A DNA stretch of 40,687 bases from Saccoglossus kowalevskii (lineage: Eukaryota > Hemichordata > Enteropneusta > Harrimaniidae): NCBI RefSeq assembly GCF_000003605.2, contig NW_003158233.1:63746-104432 (forward strand), in the 5' to 3' direction. Position numbers and translations under genes: made by a program. This document shows, piece after piece, positions 1 through 10,349 of the stretch (its first letter is position 1; each line of letters opens with the position of its first letter). Under the pieces are notes generated by a model that searched no databases, had not been told where the DNA came from, and saw only the letters and a list, made by a program, of their open reading frames with translations.

Positions 1-2140
1 TTGCGAGATCTAGAAGCGCGCGTACTAGATTAAACGTACAGAGCAGACGCCGATGCCCTCACAAAATTGTCTGATTTCGATAATGAAATCCGCTGTTATT
101 GGAAATTGACCGTTTTATTTGATGCTGATTTTAGTATTAAAATACTTGTTATCTAGCAATTTCTCTTCTTTTTCAATAGTTTCTCATTTATTCGTTTTCG
201 AAAACAACATTGTATTATTATATCCATGGCAACAACATTATATCCATGGCACAGGGCCTTGGTGCTCAATATTGGGATACATTATCGCGAATAATCTGCT
301 CCAATGACGTCATAAAACCACTGGTATTGACAATGCTATAATATAATACTCAGTAGCGATTATAATAACGTACAAAAAAATAAATTCGTTGAATTGTTAT
401 GAAATGCAAATAAAATTCAACTTAGTTTTATCGTAAACAAATGATTCCGGCCGCATATAAACGCTCGATGTTGTCGGGGTCCGCCATGTTCTCTATCTTG
501 CAGGAGTTTACCTAATAGCTCAAATCGCTTATTAACCAATCAAAATGCTGGATGATGCCAACTTGTTCAAATTACCATAGCTCATTTAAATATGTTAATG
601 TTATTGAACGCAACGCAAAGAGATTTGCCGATGTTTATAGTACGATCTTTTGGCATGGATTTTGATGGGAAAACGATATGACGCCATAATATTTGAAAAA
701 AAATTAAAAACTGCCGAAAAATCTACGGCAGAATCCGGTACTACACGGAACGCATTTCAAAGTGCAGGAAAATTAACATTTTGGTATACTGTGCAAACAC
801 AAATCAAACGGCCGTTTTCAGGGCCGCCACATCCTTCAGAAAGGGAATCGTTATTCATATACCAAATAACGTTGCCAGACCGGGATAAATGACTTGTTGT
901 AAAATGCTGTAAATTTGGAAGCTTATACTCGAGCAGGGGTTTATACTCGGATAACTACGGCATGTATAACGGGTGATTATAACTCAAAGAAGAGTTGGAA
1001 AACTGTTCCGTAACATCTTTCAAACAGACAATTTCAATTTGTCACATAGACTTGTCTTACTGATTTAACTATACTAAACAACAATCATTGTGGATAGTTT
1101 GGCAGTGATTTGTTTAGTGTTCTTGGATTTGTAAATTTCATATTGATTACGGATGTGTATATCTTTATATTTCCACTTCAATCGCACGTTTTACGCTCAT
1201 GTACACAGTTAACATAAAACAACACGTGTAATCGTAATGTTGTGTGAAATGGTCGGATGATATTGTTATCAATATTGTTATTCAATATTTTATTTCTACG
1301 GAAAAAAAATACATTCAAATCCCATCTCGAGAAATTGTTAACGGCATTTATTAGATACGAACATCTATCTTTCCGGCAAGAGTGATCTTCCATGTTATTA
1401 GTACTAAAGTTTTGTTCTCTATGTTTCAACACCAACTCAAAATAGTTTCGCACAAATATTAACCTTTATGCATTGATAGACTATCAGATGATCGATTACA
1501 ACGTCCACATATCGTGGTGGCGCAGCTGTCCCTGTAGTTTACTAATGCGTCTGTGATGAATATACGTATGTACGTCTGTCATGTTGACAAGTACAATTTA
1601 TTATATTATATTATCTCTAAGTATTTACGGTGATTGCGATCTGCACTGCCAAATTACATATTGTGATATCATCATTCCAAGCATGTGCTCACAGTGCAGG
1701 TTGCAGAAAACAGCCTAAAATGAGAGAGAAAGTCATTTGATTTGTGAAACCAAGTATTCATGCGATCGTCGTTGTGTAGTCACTCGATTGCCATTTGCAT
1801 TCACGTTACGCGGTACAATATTATTACATCTGTTGTAAAAGGAAAAGTGATGCCCGTACATGCAGCGCATGCGTATCACATTGGAACGCATGCTTATGGG
1901 TGTTGACGGGCCACTAATTGAAATATTTTCGATGTCATATGTATTGTAATGTGTGACCCATGTTGAAAGATAAAATGACATGTTTATTAACATTTTGACT
2001 TCATCAAAGGTAACGCTGTCTTTTTAGGGGATAACTAGAAACAGTTTTCTATAATTCCTTTGCGACGTAGACCACTACTATTAGTTTCAATAGTCGTGAA
2101 ATGTAGTTGAGTTTTATTAATGTAATCTATACAATTACCT
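1..2140. other. Gene-free AT-rich flank
   Basis: I see no supportable gene here. Open frames are at most 91 codons and resemble nothing I recognise. Small items inside: a 20-bp-period direct repeat around ATTATATCCATGGC at 217-230 and 237-250; a CCAAT pentamer overlapping a perfect CRE octamer TGACGTCA at 301-312; and an NRF-1-like core GCGCATGCG at 1865-1873. None has an obvious TATA box, exon or frame attached, so they are isolated motif matches. Confidence 0.5.
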
Positions 2141-2143
2141 CTA

Positions 2144-2245
2144 ATAATGTCCCCATGTGACAAAATATACATTGCCAAACAATATATTGTCTCCATGTGA
2201 CAAAATCTATATTGAGCCATGAACAATTCACTGTGGGGACATTAT
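2144..2245. repeat. 12-bp inverted repeat enclosing a 40-bp-period direct repeat
   Basis: ATAATGTCCCCA at 2144-2155 is the exact reverse complement of TGGGGACATTAT at 2234-2245, giving perfect 12-bp arms about 78 bp apart. The left arm overlaps the first of two near-identical segments containing CCATGTGACAAAAT (about 2148-2173 and 2188-2213, offset 40 bp). The whole could be a small foldback element or a decayed transposon end. No target-site duplication was recognised. Confidence 0.6.
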
Positions 2246-2838
2246 ACTTCTATTTGTGCAATCATTGTGTATACACGTTTAAGAGTAAATTCATTACATA
2301 ATGCAAGGAGGCACACGATTGATGGGATATTACCAAGCCTATCATTGGTCAGAAAACGAAATGATGATATAAACATTTATTCATAAGTAGGAGACTGAAC
2401 GATCCAAGGAATATAAGGTGATTGGTGAAATTGGTGAGGAAATTTCCGCGAATATATATTGAAGCTGACGTCTGAAGTTTTGATTCCAATCATATACGAT
2501 ATTCAGTTTCTATCACTTACATTGATTGAAATGACGCCTATGATGTTCATGTCTGCAGTTCCATGCCTGAAACCTTTTAAATTAATGTAATGTTCATAAA
2601 TATGGATGCACAGCACTTTGTAAATCACCTCGGCAATACACGGTGTCCTTTAATACTTGGTAATAAGTGTGGACAATTTATTCCTTAAGTAAACACAAAG
2701 CTACACAAAATATATACTTTCTATGCATTGGTGAAGATATAGAATGTGAATGTTTGTTTTTTCACCAGTGAAAGCAACATGTAACCAAGACTGCGGCATA
2801 TATTGTTACAGTATGTAAATGTCATAAATATTGTTGAC
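2246..2838. other. Intergenic stretch, nothing recognised
   Basis: AT-rich sequence with no open frame above 60 codons, no tandem structure and no recognisable regulatory cluster. Confidence 0.5.
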
Positions 2839-3556
2839 GATGTATTTAACACAACTGTTATTTTAAATGTAATAATTAATACTTGTGATTTGTACATTTT
2901 TGAAAAACTAATTATTACATTTTGCTTTTAAAATGTAAAATGTAAAAGACACAAAGACAACTGATACCTTTCGAGGTGAATCAAATTCGGTAAGCATTTT
3001 TGCCATCATTGAGTATAGAGGGACATTTGTGTTTCTTCTTCTAGAAATATGGAGATGGCGTTCAGAAAAAAAGTGTATCCAGTAAATCGAGAAGCCTGAT
3101 TACATCTGCATATTAAATGATTGAAAGTTCAATACGTTTGAAATACGATGGAATGGAGAGACTTAATCGGCAGTCGGGATTTTGTTGTGTAACTTGATTT
3201 ATTGGGGCATATTCACATAGTTCACAATCCATTATCGTAATTAGGATATTTCTATATGTGTATCGGCGATCCAAACTTGTATTTGAATACACACTGAATA
3301 GATGGGATTCATATTTTTTAATATCTTCTTAGCGTTTACATGAAAATAATTCTGCCACATTGGAAAAACGTATCACATGAATAAAATTTATATGATGAAT
3401 TGGAATTATAATAAATGGAAATAACTATTTAATGATAATAAAGTGTATTTTTTAGAATAATTTTTCACTGATTTGAATTAGAGTATAATAATAAATGTGT
3501 ATGTTATTGATATCACAATCTATCGTCGATGAGCCATGCAAATATAGCAGTAGTTT

Positions 3557-3632
3557 CACGTGGTTAATGACGTCACGCTACAATGAAATCGTAGGATTAT
3601 ATAAAAACTGCATTGGAGACAGTAATATCAGA
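3557..3632 (+). promoter_or_regulatory. Core promoter A: E-box, CRE, TATA box, initiator
   Basis: In order: E-box CACGTG at 3557-3562, palindromic CRE TGACGTCA at 3568-3575, TATA box TATATAAA at 3598-3605, and an initiator-like TCAGAC with A at 3630. The TATA-to-A distance is 32 bp, the usual metazoan value. The same motifs recur in unit B with identical E-box-to-CRE (11 bp) and CRE-to-TATA (30 bp) spacing. E-boxes of this type bind bHLH-ZIP factors (USF, MYC, CLOCK types) and CREs bind CREB/ATF; which factors act here is unknown. The preserved spacing between diverged copies is the main support. Confidence 0.6.
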
Positions 3633-3762
3633 CATATCATTTTCTTCTCTATAGGAAAAGTAACACAATGTCTCTGTCGATGAATATCCGCGTTCTTCTA
3701 GGTACAGTTATTCACTTTTGAAGTCACCATTCAAACTTGATAGCTTGCAAGGTTCTCTCCAG
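3630..3762 (+). other. Candidate first exon A
   Basis: The stretch runs from the predicted initiator to a strong splice donor, CCAG|GTAAGA, at 3762/3763. Unit B has the same element: about 20 bp before the donor both copies carry AGCTTGCAA, and both donors read GTAAGA. An ATG at 3668 opens only 17 codons (MSLSMNIRV then divergence, stop ending at 3721). The matching frame in B is 13 codons and starts MSISMNIGV. The shared start could be a conserved upstream frame, the beginning of a signal peptide if an internal donor (CTAG|GTACAG at 3701/3702) is used, or chance. The exon is best read as leader or noncoding. Confidence 0.4.
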
Positions 3763-4793
3763 GTAAGACGTTGCATATCATATATATGAATTTCTGAATA
3801 TTTCTAATAATTGTTTAATGAATATGCTTTCCGGATTCATTGCATTCCCATATGTCTAATTATCTTCAAATTGTTTAATAGATATGCCTTGCTGTTTTAT
3901 TGCATGTCTATCTGAATATATGTATATGCCCTTGTGAGCAAATTGCGTATGTCATTATCACAGAATATGTACGCTAGGTGAGCTTATAGAAGCTCGATAA
4001 AATATTTATATGCGTGGGTGGAGTGACATATATAATGTGTTAGCACATGTTTGTTTAATAAAACTCGAACTGAAATGGCAGTTATTGTATGTTAATTTTA
4101 TAAACATGTTTGTACATATATTCAACAAAACTGTTATTTCTAAATGTGAAAATTTATGTTTTACCGATTTCGTTTAAGATTGTATTTGTATTAAGTTCTA
4201 CGATTGAATTGTACACTTTTTATAGATATCAAAAATTACACTTTGCTCCAAATGGTCCTTCCAATTTAATTTGCACACGTGGAAAGGTAGGTAGACCTTA
4301 CGAAGCGACTCATAATATTGCTTCAACAAACAGTGGTAGATTTAAGAAGCAAATAAAATGAAAATGTTTGAAATGGATACAAAATGGTGAAACTTATTCG
4401 GAAGTCAGGATGTTAATTGTATTTTATGTTGTATTTCTTCCTTTTCAAGGGGACAATGCGTACCACGGCATGTTGCATGTAAACGATATAGACGGGTACA
4501 TAGTGAACAATTAAGAGTAATATTCTTTAATACTAGAATATTTCTTCAGTGTTTTCACGAATGAAGTTCTGACACACTGGGGAAAAATTGTCAACTGATC
4601 AATATTTTTATGATGAATGCTTTATATTTATTTTCACGTGGAAAACAATAGAAATACAATGATATAACTATTTTATGTTTGATGATAATAATTTTATAAT
4701 ACTTTTCCAATGATTTGAATTACGGCTGCAATATTAATAATTTATTACGTGATTGATATCACATTGTAAGTGATGGGAAATAAACAGTACTCG

Positions 4794-4873
4794 CACGTGA
4801 TTCGTGACGTCACGCTACTAAATGATCGTAGGACTATATAAAATAAAACTACATTGCAAGCAATATTATCAGA
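4794..4873 (+). promoter_or_regulatory. Core promoter B: E-box, CRE, TATA box, initiator
   Basis: Paralogue of the promoter at 3557. E-box CACGTG 4794-4799, CRE TGACGTCA 4805-4812, TATA box TATATAAA 4835-4842, initiator-like TCAGAC with A at 4871. E-box-to-CRE and CRE-to-TATA spacings are identical to copy A (11 and 30 bp). The TATA-to-initiator gap is 4 bp longer. Confidence 0.6.
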
Positions 4874-4969
4874 CATATCATTTCCCCCCTCCACGGGGAA
4901 AGCAACGCAATGTCTATATCGATGAATATCGGCGTACATACTGATACATAGCTTGCAAAGTTCTTAAAG
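4871..4969 (+). other. Candidate first exon B
   Basis: Equivalent of the exon at 3630-3762, ending at the donor AAAG|GTAAGA (4969/4970). A short frame from ATG 4910 (13 codons, MSISMNIGV start) matches the start of the frame in copy A and then diverges. No convincing downstream coding exon was found. A short segment at 5411-5446 is bounded by an acceptor-like TATTATTACAG and a donor-like TTAG|GTAACC, and a strong pyrimidine tract with CAAAG lies just before 5488, but neither leads into a long frame. A spliced noncoding RNA fits at least as well as a protein gene. Confidence 0.35.
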
Positions 4970-5050
4970 GTAAGATTAAATAATGTTGCTTACCATATGT
5001 GTATGTGTAAATCTGATTATCGTTAAATTGTTTAATAGGTATTTATTATT

Positions 5051-7002
5051 AGCCAATCAATCAGAATTCGGACCCTCTTTTGTTTGATTCAATGTTCGTG
5101 AAAATTAGAAAAAAAGTACATAGTTGTTAATTCGATTTATCCATCAATATCATTAATATCATTTTGACGGGTATACGTGATAGCCGATCACATGTAAGAC
5201 AGAATTCGCGACAGGGTAAATACTAGTACTATGTTCAAGCACCGACTCAGTATACATCACATTACATCTTTTATTCAGTTACGAGACATATCGCATAGCG
5301 ATGGCCTAGAAGAAAGCTTATCACAGAGTTGTCAACATAACGTCGAAGTAGGGGGACTCCGGTGACTTACACGTGGCGGCGTTAGTTTTGACTCAAATGT
5401 ATTATTACAGATAATCCAGCTTCATTTCATCCAAACGATCAGCTTAGGTAACCCCGCGCTGTTCACTTTTCTTCCTCTCTTGCAAAGATGCCACAACTAA
5501 TACAATTAGTAAACTATTTATAAAAGTCGTGTAATATATGTTTATAATGTCTTCCCTAAACATGCACATTTTTGAATCTAAACAATACTATCAAGGCGTG
5601 TGAACCAAATATGCGTACGTGATGTCATTGATAATCAATGTCGGGGATACCCAGTGGCCCAGTGGCTTAAGAAAAGTGGTTGTACTAAATTGCTGGTACG
5701 TTTGACGCTAGTTCATGTCATGCACACAATACATGGTAATCTGATTGTCATGATTGATAACGTATCATTCCGCGTGTTTAGGTATGTTTCTTGCTACTGT
5801 GATTACGCGTTTTGTCAAAACGTTTTACAACCCGTTTTTATCTATACAATATGCTTTATGGTAACAATTTGTCTTTGAAAATCCGGCGACATTAGTAAAC
5901 GGGCAAAATCCAATCTATTGACAAAACATCACATTTTCGGCTGCCCGGCTGAATAGTTGATCACATGCAAACATTCTTAAAAATCTAAGTATTATGTAGA
6001 GACATTGTTTTATTTCTGTTTTAGATGCAGACTATTTATTTGTAATGTAGCAAAGACTACCCACACTAAATAATATAGACAACTTGTACATTTTACTTCA
6101 AAGAAAATGTGAAAAATTACGCATTATCGACCAGATCATTGCACAAACATAGTTAAAATTCCAATGTCCACGACTCATATTACCAAGCTGAAATTGAATA
6201 CTTATTTCTGTAATTCCGAGAAATCATTAACGTTTGTTCCCAAGGAAATGAACTGAAAGAGTAAACTTCCCTGTACTTACTCGCTTCCCGGAAAACTTGA
6301 TCTCTGTCTTTCAGAGAACTACGATTACGACAGTTATAATATTGAATGGCAATTGAAGTGAGTACAATGAAATTAGCATTCCAAAAATAAAAAAAAAATA
6401 TGAATCAGTCAGAATTTATTGTCGCTGGCCGATGCATTCGTGGGTAATTTTCTAGTGTTTTAGGGGGATGCTGAGTTAGCAGTGTTTGGTAAAGTTGCGT
6501 TATGTAGTTACTAGTGTGTCAATGTTACGGTAATGTTTGAGGATTTTCTAGTCAGTTTGCCAACGACAGCGTATTTTGATACATGGTAGTAATGCATTGT
6601 GATAATTGGTATGGATAGAAGAATTGTTCATTTTTAGATCTGCATTACAGTTGGGTCTGCAGTACAATGCTCCAAATAATAGGATACAGAATCTAAATGT
6701 TGGGCTGTGTGTGACGCCGTTCGACGCTGTAAAAATCAGGGCTTCCACATATTTCAAATGTAGGTAAAACCTTTTCCAACTGAAAATTCTGCAGCCCGTT
6801 TTTTAATTGTGAACTGATTTGAACCATGAGGCAGCGTTTGAAATTGCATCATCGCTAAATTTGCAAAATTCGAGCATTACTGTTAGAGTTCGTGTGATGT
6901 GAGATACATGGCTCATATTACGTTCATCTCAATCAAGACTTTAAATTTCAAGGACAAAATGATTATTTCAATGCAATTATTCTTTTCATTTAACATTAAT
7001 AG
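5051..7002. other. Gene-free stretch
   Basis: No recognisable gene. A 92-codon frame at 5600-5878 has no familiar motif, no signal peptide and no promoter context. Isolated splice-like sites near 5411-5488 might belong to a transcript from promoter B. The rest is plain AT-rich DNA. Confidence 0.45.
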
Positions 7003-7042
7003 TTATATATATATATATATATATATATGTTTATATATATAT
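7003..7042. repeat. TA dinucleotide repeat
   Basis: About 25 bp of uninterrupted TA alternation, a GTT break, then another TATATATATA run. It lies just upstream of the Penelope-like remnant and may have grown near its 5' junction. Confidence 0.85.
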
Positions 7043-7297
7043 TGACTTGAAAAATTGTTCTTATGATTTGTATAGAAATATTATTTTTATTGTTATAAAA
7101 GCATAAACTCATGTGATATTGTCAACACCAACAGCTAAACTTGTTGTTCCATGTACCAAATACAAGAATCAAGCAGACATTTTCGAATGTTCAAATACTT
7201 TAAAACTTTGCAAAGTGTCACTGTTTGACTGTTTGACATGCCAAACTAGTAACCCTACTGCTAATCTATCACGTTGTCGTATAAAAAAAACAACTGC

Positions 7298-7482
7298 AAA
7301 ACATGTCATATCCTGCCAGATTTTAGTAGCGATTTGACAGGAAAAATATATCAAACAGAATGTCTGGAATCTCTGAATTGTACTACAAAAAATGTAATCT
7401 ACAGTATTGAGTGTTAACTGTGTGGACTTAATTATGTAGGAGGTACAGAAAATCTCTTTGGTCTAGAATGTATGGTCACCGC
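7298..7482 (+). pseudogene. GIY-YIG endonuclease domain remnant
   Basis: In one frame the sequence reads FSSDLTGKIYQTEC, then SLNCTTKNVIYSIEC, then LCGLNYVGGTEN. The VIY triplet (7394-7402) stands for GIY and YVG (7433-7441) for YIG. Two cysteines lie between them (7412-7414 and 7421-7423), as in the zinc-finger-like variant typical of Penelope endonucleases. An in-frame TAA (7415-7417) sits between the cysteines. The arginine/histidine segment RMYGHR (7465-7482) follows in another frame, so there is also a frameshift. In intact elements this domain nicks target DNA for reverse transcription. This copy is dead. Confidence 0.8.
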
Positions 7483-8110
7483 ATGGAGTGATAAACTCTT
7501 TGGTTTCATTACCCTAATAGTTCCAAACGTAGTTCATCAGTATGTAGAACTAGATAAAATATTGGATTAGACAACTGGCTACTGCTATACCCTATGAATG
7601 TAATATCAACATCTATTGATAACCTCTCTAGTCTTGGCTGTAGTGAAGTCAATGTGACCAGCCTCTTTCATTCTTCCAACCGTAGAAAACGTGGCCATGG
7701 ATACAGCCATTATCATAGGCCTCAGCTAAACAGTGCTAGCTGCCATGCTACATGCTCTAAGAGATGTAAAACGTTATTGACATGTATGTAGAGACCACTG
7801 GGTCTTCATTACGTAGGTAATTCACTATTTTCCAATTCACTCAGTGACTTGAGACGTTTTAGAGATTATGTCTTTACACTGACAGTGTCGAATCCCAATA
7901 CATTGTAATATAGACCGATTAGTAAAATTACTGATGTTGCATTACACCGACTATTCAATCCCGTTCGATCAGAGTCTTTAACTGATGAAAATCGACATTA
8001 TATGCATCTCACATTTACTAATAAAGGAATCTATGCCATTAGTGTCAGCAATATACTACATAATAAGGAAGTAACATCCGCCATACCTCCGTATTTCAAA
8101 AATCAGTCTG

Positions 8111-8450
8111 CATACTTCTGCATCATATATTGACATTTATCTAAAATTTGACTCAAAAGGTCACATCTCTACTAAACTATATGACAAAAGAGATAATTTC
8201 GATTATGCTATCATTCATTTTCCACACATTTCCAGGAACATCCCACGTACTCCAGCCTATGATATATATATTTCACAACTTGTTCGCTATGCAAGAGCGT
8301 GTAGCACATATACTGATTTTTTTAGGCGCCATAGATGACTCTATTTCAAGCTATTAGACCCAGGCTTCTCCAGAGAGCATCTTTCCAAAATATACAAAAG
8401 ATTGTTGGCAGGTATCAGGAGCTTGTGAGACAATATGATCGTACTGGTTA
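8111..8450 (+). pseudogene. C-terminal reverse transcriptase region remnant
   Basis: From ACT at 8114 the frame reads TSASYIDIYLKFDSKG, then TKLYDKRDNFDYAIIHFPH, then AYDIYISQLVRYARACS. This is a highly characteristic block found after the catalytic YxDD in this family. It shifts frame near 8320 and again before 8401, where GRYQELVRQYDRT continues, stopping at 8449. The codons just before (PPYFKNQS, ending 8109) normally lie several hundred residues upstream, so most of the RT palm and fingers were lost in one internal deletion. Confidence 0.8.
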
Positions 8451-8519
8451 ACAGATGGTCTCTGATGTAATTTGTCCTATGTAAGAAGATGATCACTAAC
8501 TGAACACAACTTTAATTGA

Positions 8520-8760
8520 TATATGGTGGGTGACACATGTGAAGCACGATGTGCTCACTCTTTTCGAGACATCTGAGGTCACTTCATGGCTGTATGCCTT
8601 GGGGTCCGTGTGTTACTCTTTCGCTGACTTGTCTGTGTTTGTGTTGTGTTGTTTGTGTCTCTTGTAGAGTGTTTTTTGTCCATGGAATTGTGTTTTTCTC
8701 CGTTGTACATGTGATTTGAATATTGGATTGGTATGATTGTTATTTCTATTTTTCTGAGTG
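8520..8760 (+). mobile_element. 3' tail of the Penelope-like element
   Basis: A noncoding tail beginning near GGTGACACATGTGAAGCACG and containing AGCAC-GAT-GTGCT, a 5-bp palindrome, then T/G-rich sequence to about 8760. I recall very similar tails (with a GTGGAGCAGGAT-like start) at the end of related bivalve copies. That is memory-based and needs a repeat-library check. The T/G bias contrasts with the host background. Confidence 0.55.
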
Positions 8761-8786
8761 TCAACAAATCAGTTCTTCAGTGGAAA

Positions 8787-9083
8787 CTATCTTCGGGAGC
8801 GGACATCCGGGCATTTTCTACTGCCTGGCAACCCTCGCGGTGAAAACAAAGACCCAAAACCCACAGAAAACGGTACTTTGCGATCGATGGTTGTTGAGAG
8901 TCCCCTGAACAGTGTAACAAGATTAACCCTACGTGTGTAACATATATGAATTTGGTTGTTCAGGATTACTTCGAAGTTGAGTTTGTGTTGTTTTCTCGAG
9001 TTTTCACCGGCTCCACCGGCGTTCCACAGCAGCGCGCACAAAGCCCATAGAAATACGTGGTACAGTGGTGCGCGTGTTAGCAA
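8787..9083 (-). CDS. Possible secreted-protein first exon or ORF (unrecognised)
   Basis: An open frame of 98 codons starts at ATG 9083. Its first 25 or so residues (MLTRAPLYHVFLWALCALLW, then NAGGAG) look like a signal peptide: a positive residue, a hydrophobic core, and small residues before a possible cleavage site. A TATATAAA box lies upstream on the same strand (9179-9172), putting a start near 9145 and leaving a leader of about 60 bases. The first third lies in an unusually GC- and CpG-rich patch (8995-9115). After the signal-like part the sequence shows no domain and runs up against the Penelope tail, so the frame may be an exon ending at an unseen donor, or chance. I do not recognise it. 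Confidence 0.22.
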   Translation of the reverse strand: MLTRAPLYHVFLWALCALLWNAGGAGENSRKQHKLNFEVILNNQIHICYTRRVNLVTLFRGLSTTIDRKVPFSVGFGSLFSPRGLPGSRKCPDVRSRR

Positions 9084-9096
9084 CGTAGAACGTCCG

Positions 9097-9179
9097 TGAC
9101 GTAGCTCCGCCCCAAGGATAGACTGCTGTCAACTGTCGATTACATATGAGCTGGTGCGCAATCTGATCAAATTTATATA
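9097..9179 (-). promoter_or_regulatory. Possible minus-strand promoter: TATA box, GC box, CRE-like site
   Basis: On the minus strand, in order: TATATAAA (9179-9172), a GC box (CTCCGCCCC on the plus strand, 9105-9113), and a CRE-like site (TGACGTA on the plus strand, 9097-9103). The GC box and CRE lie downstream of the TATA box, which is not the usual order. Either the true start is TATA-less and nearer 9090, or one of the signals is coincidental. Confidence 0.3.
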
Positions 9180-9189
9180 GAGACATTTA

Positions 9190-10012
9190 CCACTTCGTCG
9201 ATGATCGGTAGTAGGCATATGATATATTATGGTGGGTTTTGTGTAACTCTGACGTAACCATGTTGCCCTGGAAAATTATTATGCAAAATATAGTTAAGCT
9301 GATTTAATTGCCTATATATTATTTAATTATTCTTGATATCGGGGACTTTTTTTAGTGAACCTTACTTTGTATAGTATTCAAAATCATGCAATTGTAAATA
9401 TAACTGGTATTAATTAAAAGAGCATTACATGATGCTTTCGTCGAAGGCAGCCACACAGTCAATCGATTTGCCGTAAACGTCTTACTGTCAGAACTGCTTG
9501 CAATATAAAAGGTAATGCACGACATTGTGTTGAATGATCATCTTCAAGATTCTCTCCAATGACAAATGTTTGCTTATACGTGACCTAAATGTGATGTCAA
9601 GAGACGCATTCACTTACTTCTATCGGACGTCAAGCATTTCGTGAAAACTTACATTACAATTAGATCTGCCTATTTTTTTAGATTAATATAACTACGTGTT
9701 ATGTGTTAATAAACGCGAAAACACACACTAGACGCTGCGCACATACTGCCTTTGCATATGGAATACGTTTATTTGCTCGTAACTATGTCAAAGCTGAGTG
9801 TAGTTTCTTTCAAATGTTTAATAGTATACTATTCATAAGCTCGAGCATTGAAGTATTGTTTATGCCTCCATGGCTTTAGTATGGAAGCGTTATAAACGAC
9901 TTATATATGTGAATATAGGCCGTCTTTGTCTTTGTTCAATTGATATTATCCCATGCATTGTTCTCGTGACGTTGAACACCAAAGTTACGTTTATTTGCTT
10001 TCTACCATGCCA
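9190..10012. other. Intergenic stretch, nothing recognised
   Basis: AT-rich, with no open frame above 60 codons. A TATAAAAGG string near 9506 has no other promoter motif around it. Confidence 0.45.
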
Positions 10013-10345
10013 TGATTTGATTATTCTAACTGTTTAATTTATCACCAAATATGACACGCCACTAATTTTCATCGACAAGAACTGTGCTAATGTTCATAGA
10101 TCACAACATCCCGTGTGCGACAGTAATTACTAAATCCTTCTACCGCTAATTAATACAGTTATTAAAATTGTTTGCTGCTTATGAAACAGACATGAATTAC
10201 AAACACAAGTCAGTATACGGTATTATAGATAGATGTAGCTGCGATTCCGTAGCTCAAGATTGTAATCGACGTTACCCTGCGAAACATGGGCTTATCAAAA
10301 ACAGCTCAGGTAGACATTCATAGGATCGATACTATAATAACTATG
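10013..10345 (+). repeat. Duplicated block X, copy 1
   Basis: Aligns with 11451-11870 in direct orientation. Shared anchors include AAACACAAGTCAGTATACGG (10201-10220, and starting at 11725), CTAAATC(C/T)TTCTACCGCT, TGTTTGCTGC, TAGCTGCGATTCCGTA, and GGGCTTA(T/A)CAAAAAC. The offset is about 1.52 kb at the central anchor. No frame is conserved between copies, so the block is noncoding. Confidence 0.75.
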
Positions 10346-10349
10346 TATA

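Larger units (their letters stand above)
2839..3905 (+). repeat. Tandem duplication unit A (promoter block)
   Basis: This segment aligns by eye with 4110-5050 over several separate anchors. Examples are ACTGTTATT near 2860 versus 4130, a GTTTGAAAT block near 3135 versus 4365, a segment with TATGATGAAT near 3390 versus 4610, and the whole CRE/TATA/first-exon block at 3557-3770 versus 4794-4975. The offset is about 1.24-1.27 kb. Similarity is clearly highest over the promoter and first exon and weaker elsewhere. That suggests an old duplication with selective retention of the promoter part. Confidence 0.7.
4110..5050 (+). repeat. Tandem duplication unit B (promoter block)
   Basis: Second copy of the block at 2839-3905, in direct orientation. 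Homology continues past the splice donor into the putative intron, where both copies share AAATTGTTTAATAG (ending at 3881 and 5038). Small insertions and deletions and frequent substitutions separate the copies. An 83-codon open frame at 4110-4361 lies in the weakly conserved part and has no matching frame in unit A, so I do not call it a gene. Confidence 0.7.
7100..8760 (+). mobile_element. Decayed Penelope-like retroelement with N-terminal GIY-YIG endonuclease
   Basis: Broken but collinear coding pieces show a Penelope-like element. First comes a Cys-rich stretch and a GIY-YIG endonuclease (7298-7482), then a linker with a basic NRRKRGHGY segment (7678-7704). Next is the entry to the reverse transcriptase region (FTNKGIYAISVSNIL near 8014-8058, PPYFKNQS at 8086-8109). 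Then, after an abrupt junction near 8110, comes the C-terminal part (LYDKRD at 8177-8194, RYARAC at 8285-8302, GRYQELVRQYDRT at 8407-8445). The reverse transcriptase core with its YxDD box is absent, so this copy cannot move itself. The endonuclease preceding the RT matches the permuted order of Naiad-type elements rather than classical Penelope. The region after 8520 resembles 3' tails I remember from bivalve copies of this family. Outer boundaries are approximate. Confidence 0.82.

Noticed and set aside
5600-5878. 92-codon plus-strand frame downstream of promoter B
   Set aside because: No signal peptide, domain or acceptor site at its start; no counterpart in unit A.
8723-8940. Two plus-strand frames of about 60 codons
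   Set aside because: They start in the Penelope 3' tail and run into unrelated flank; no motif.
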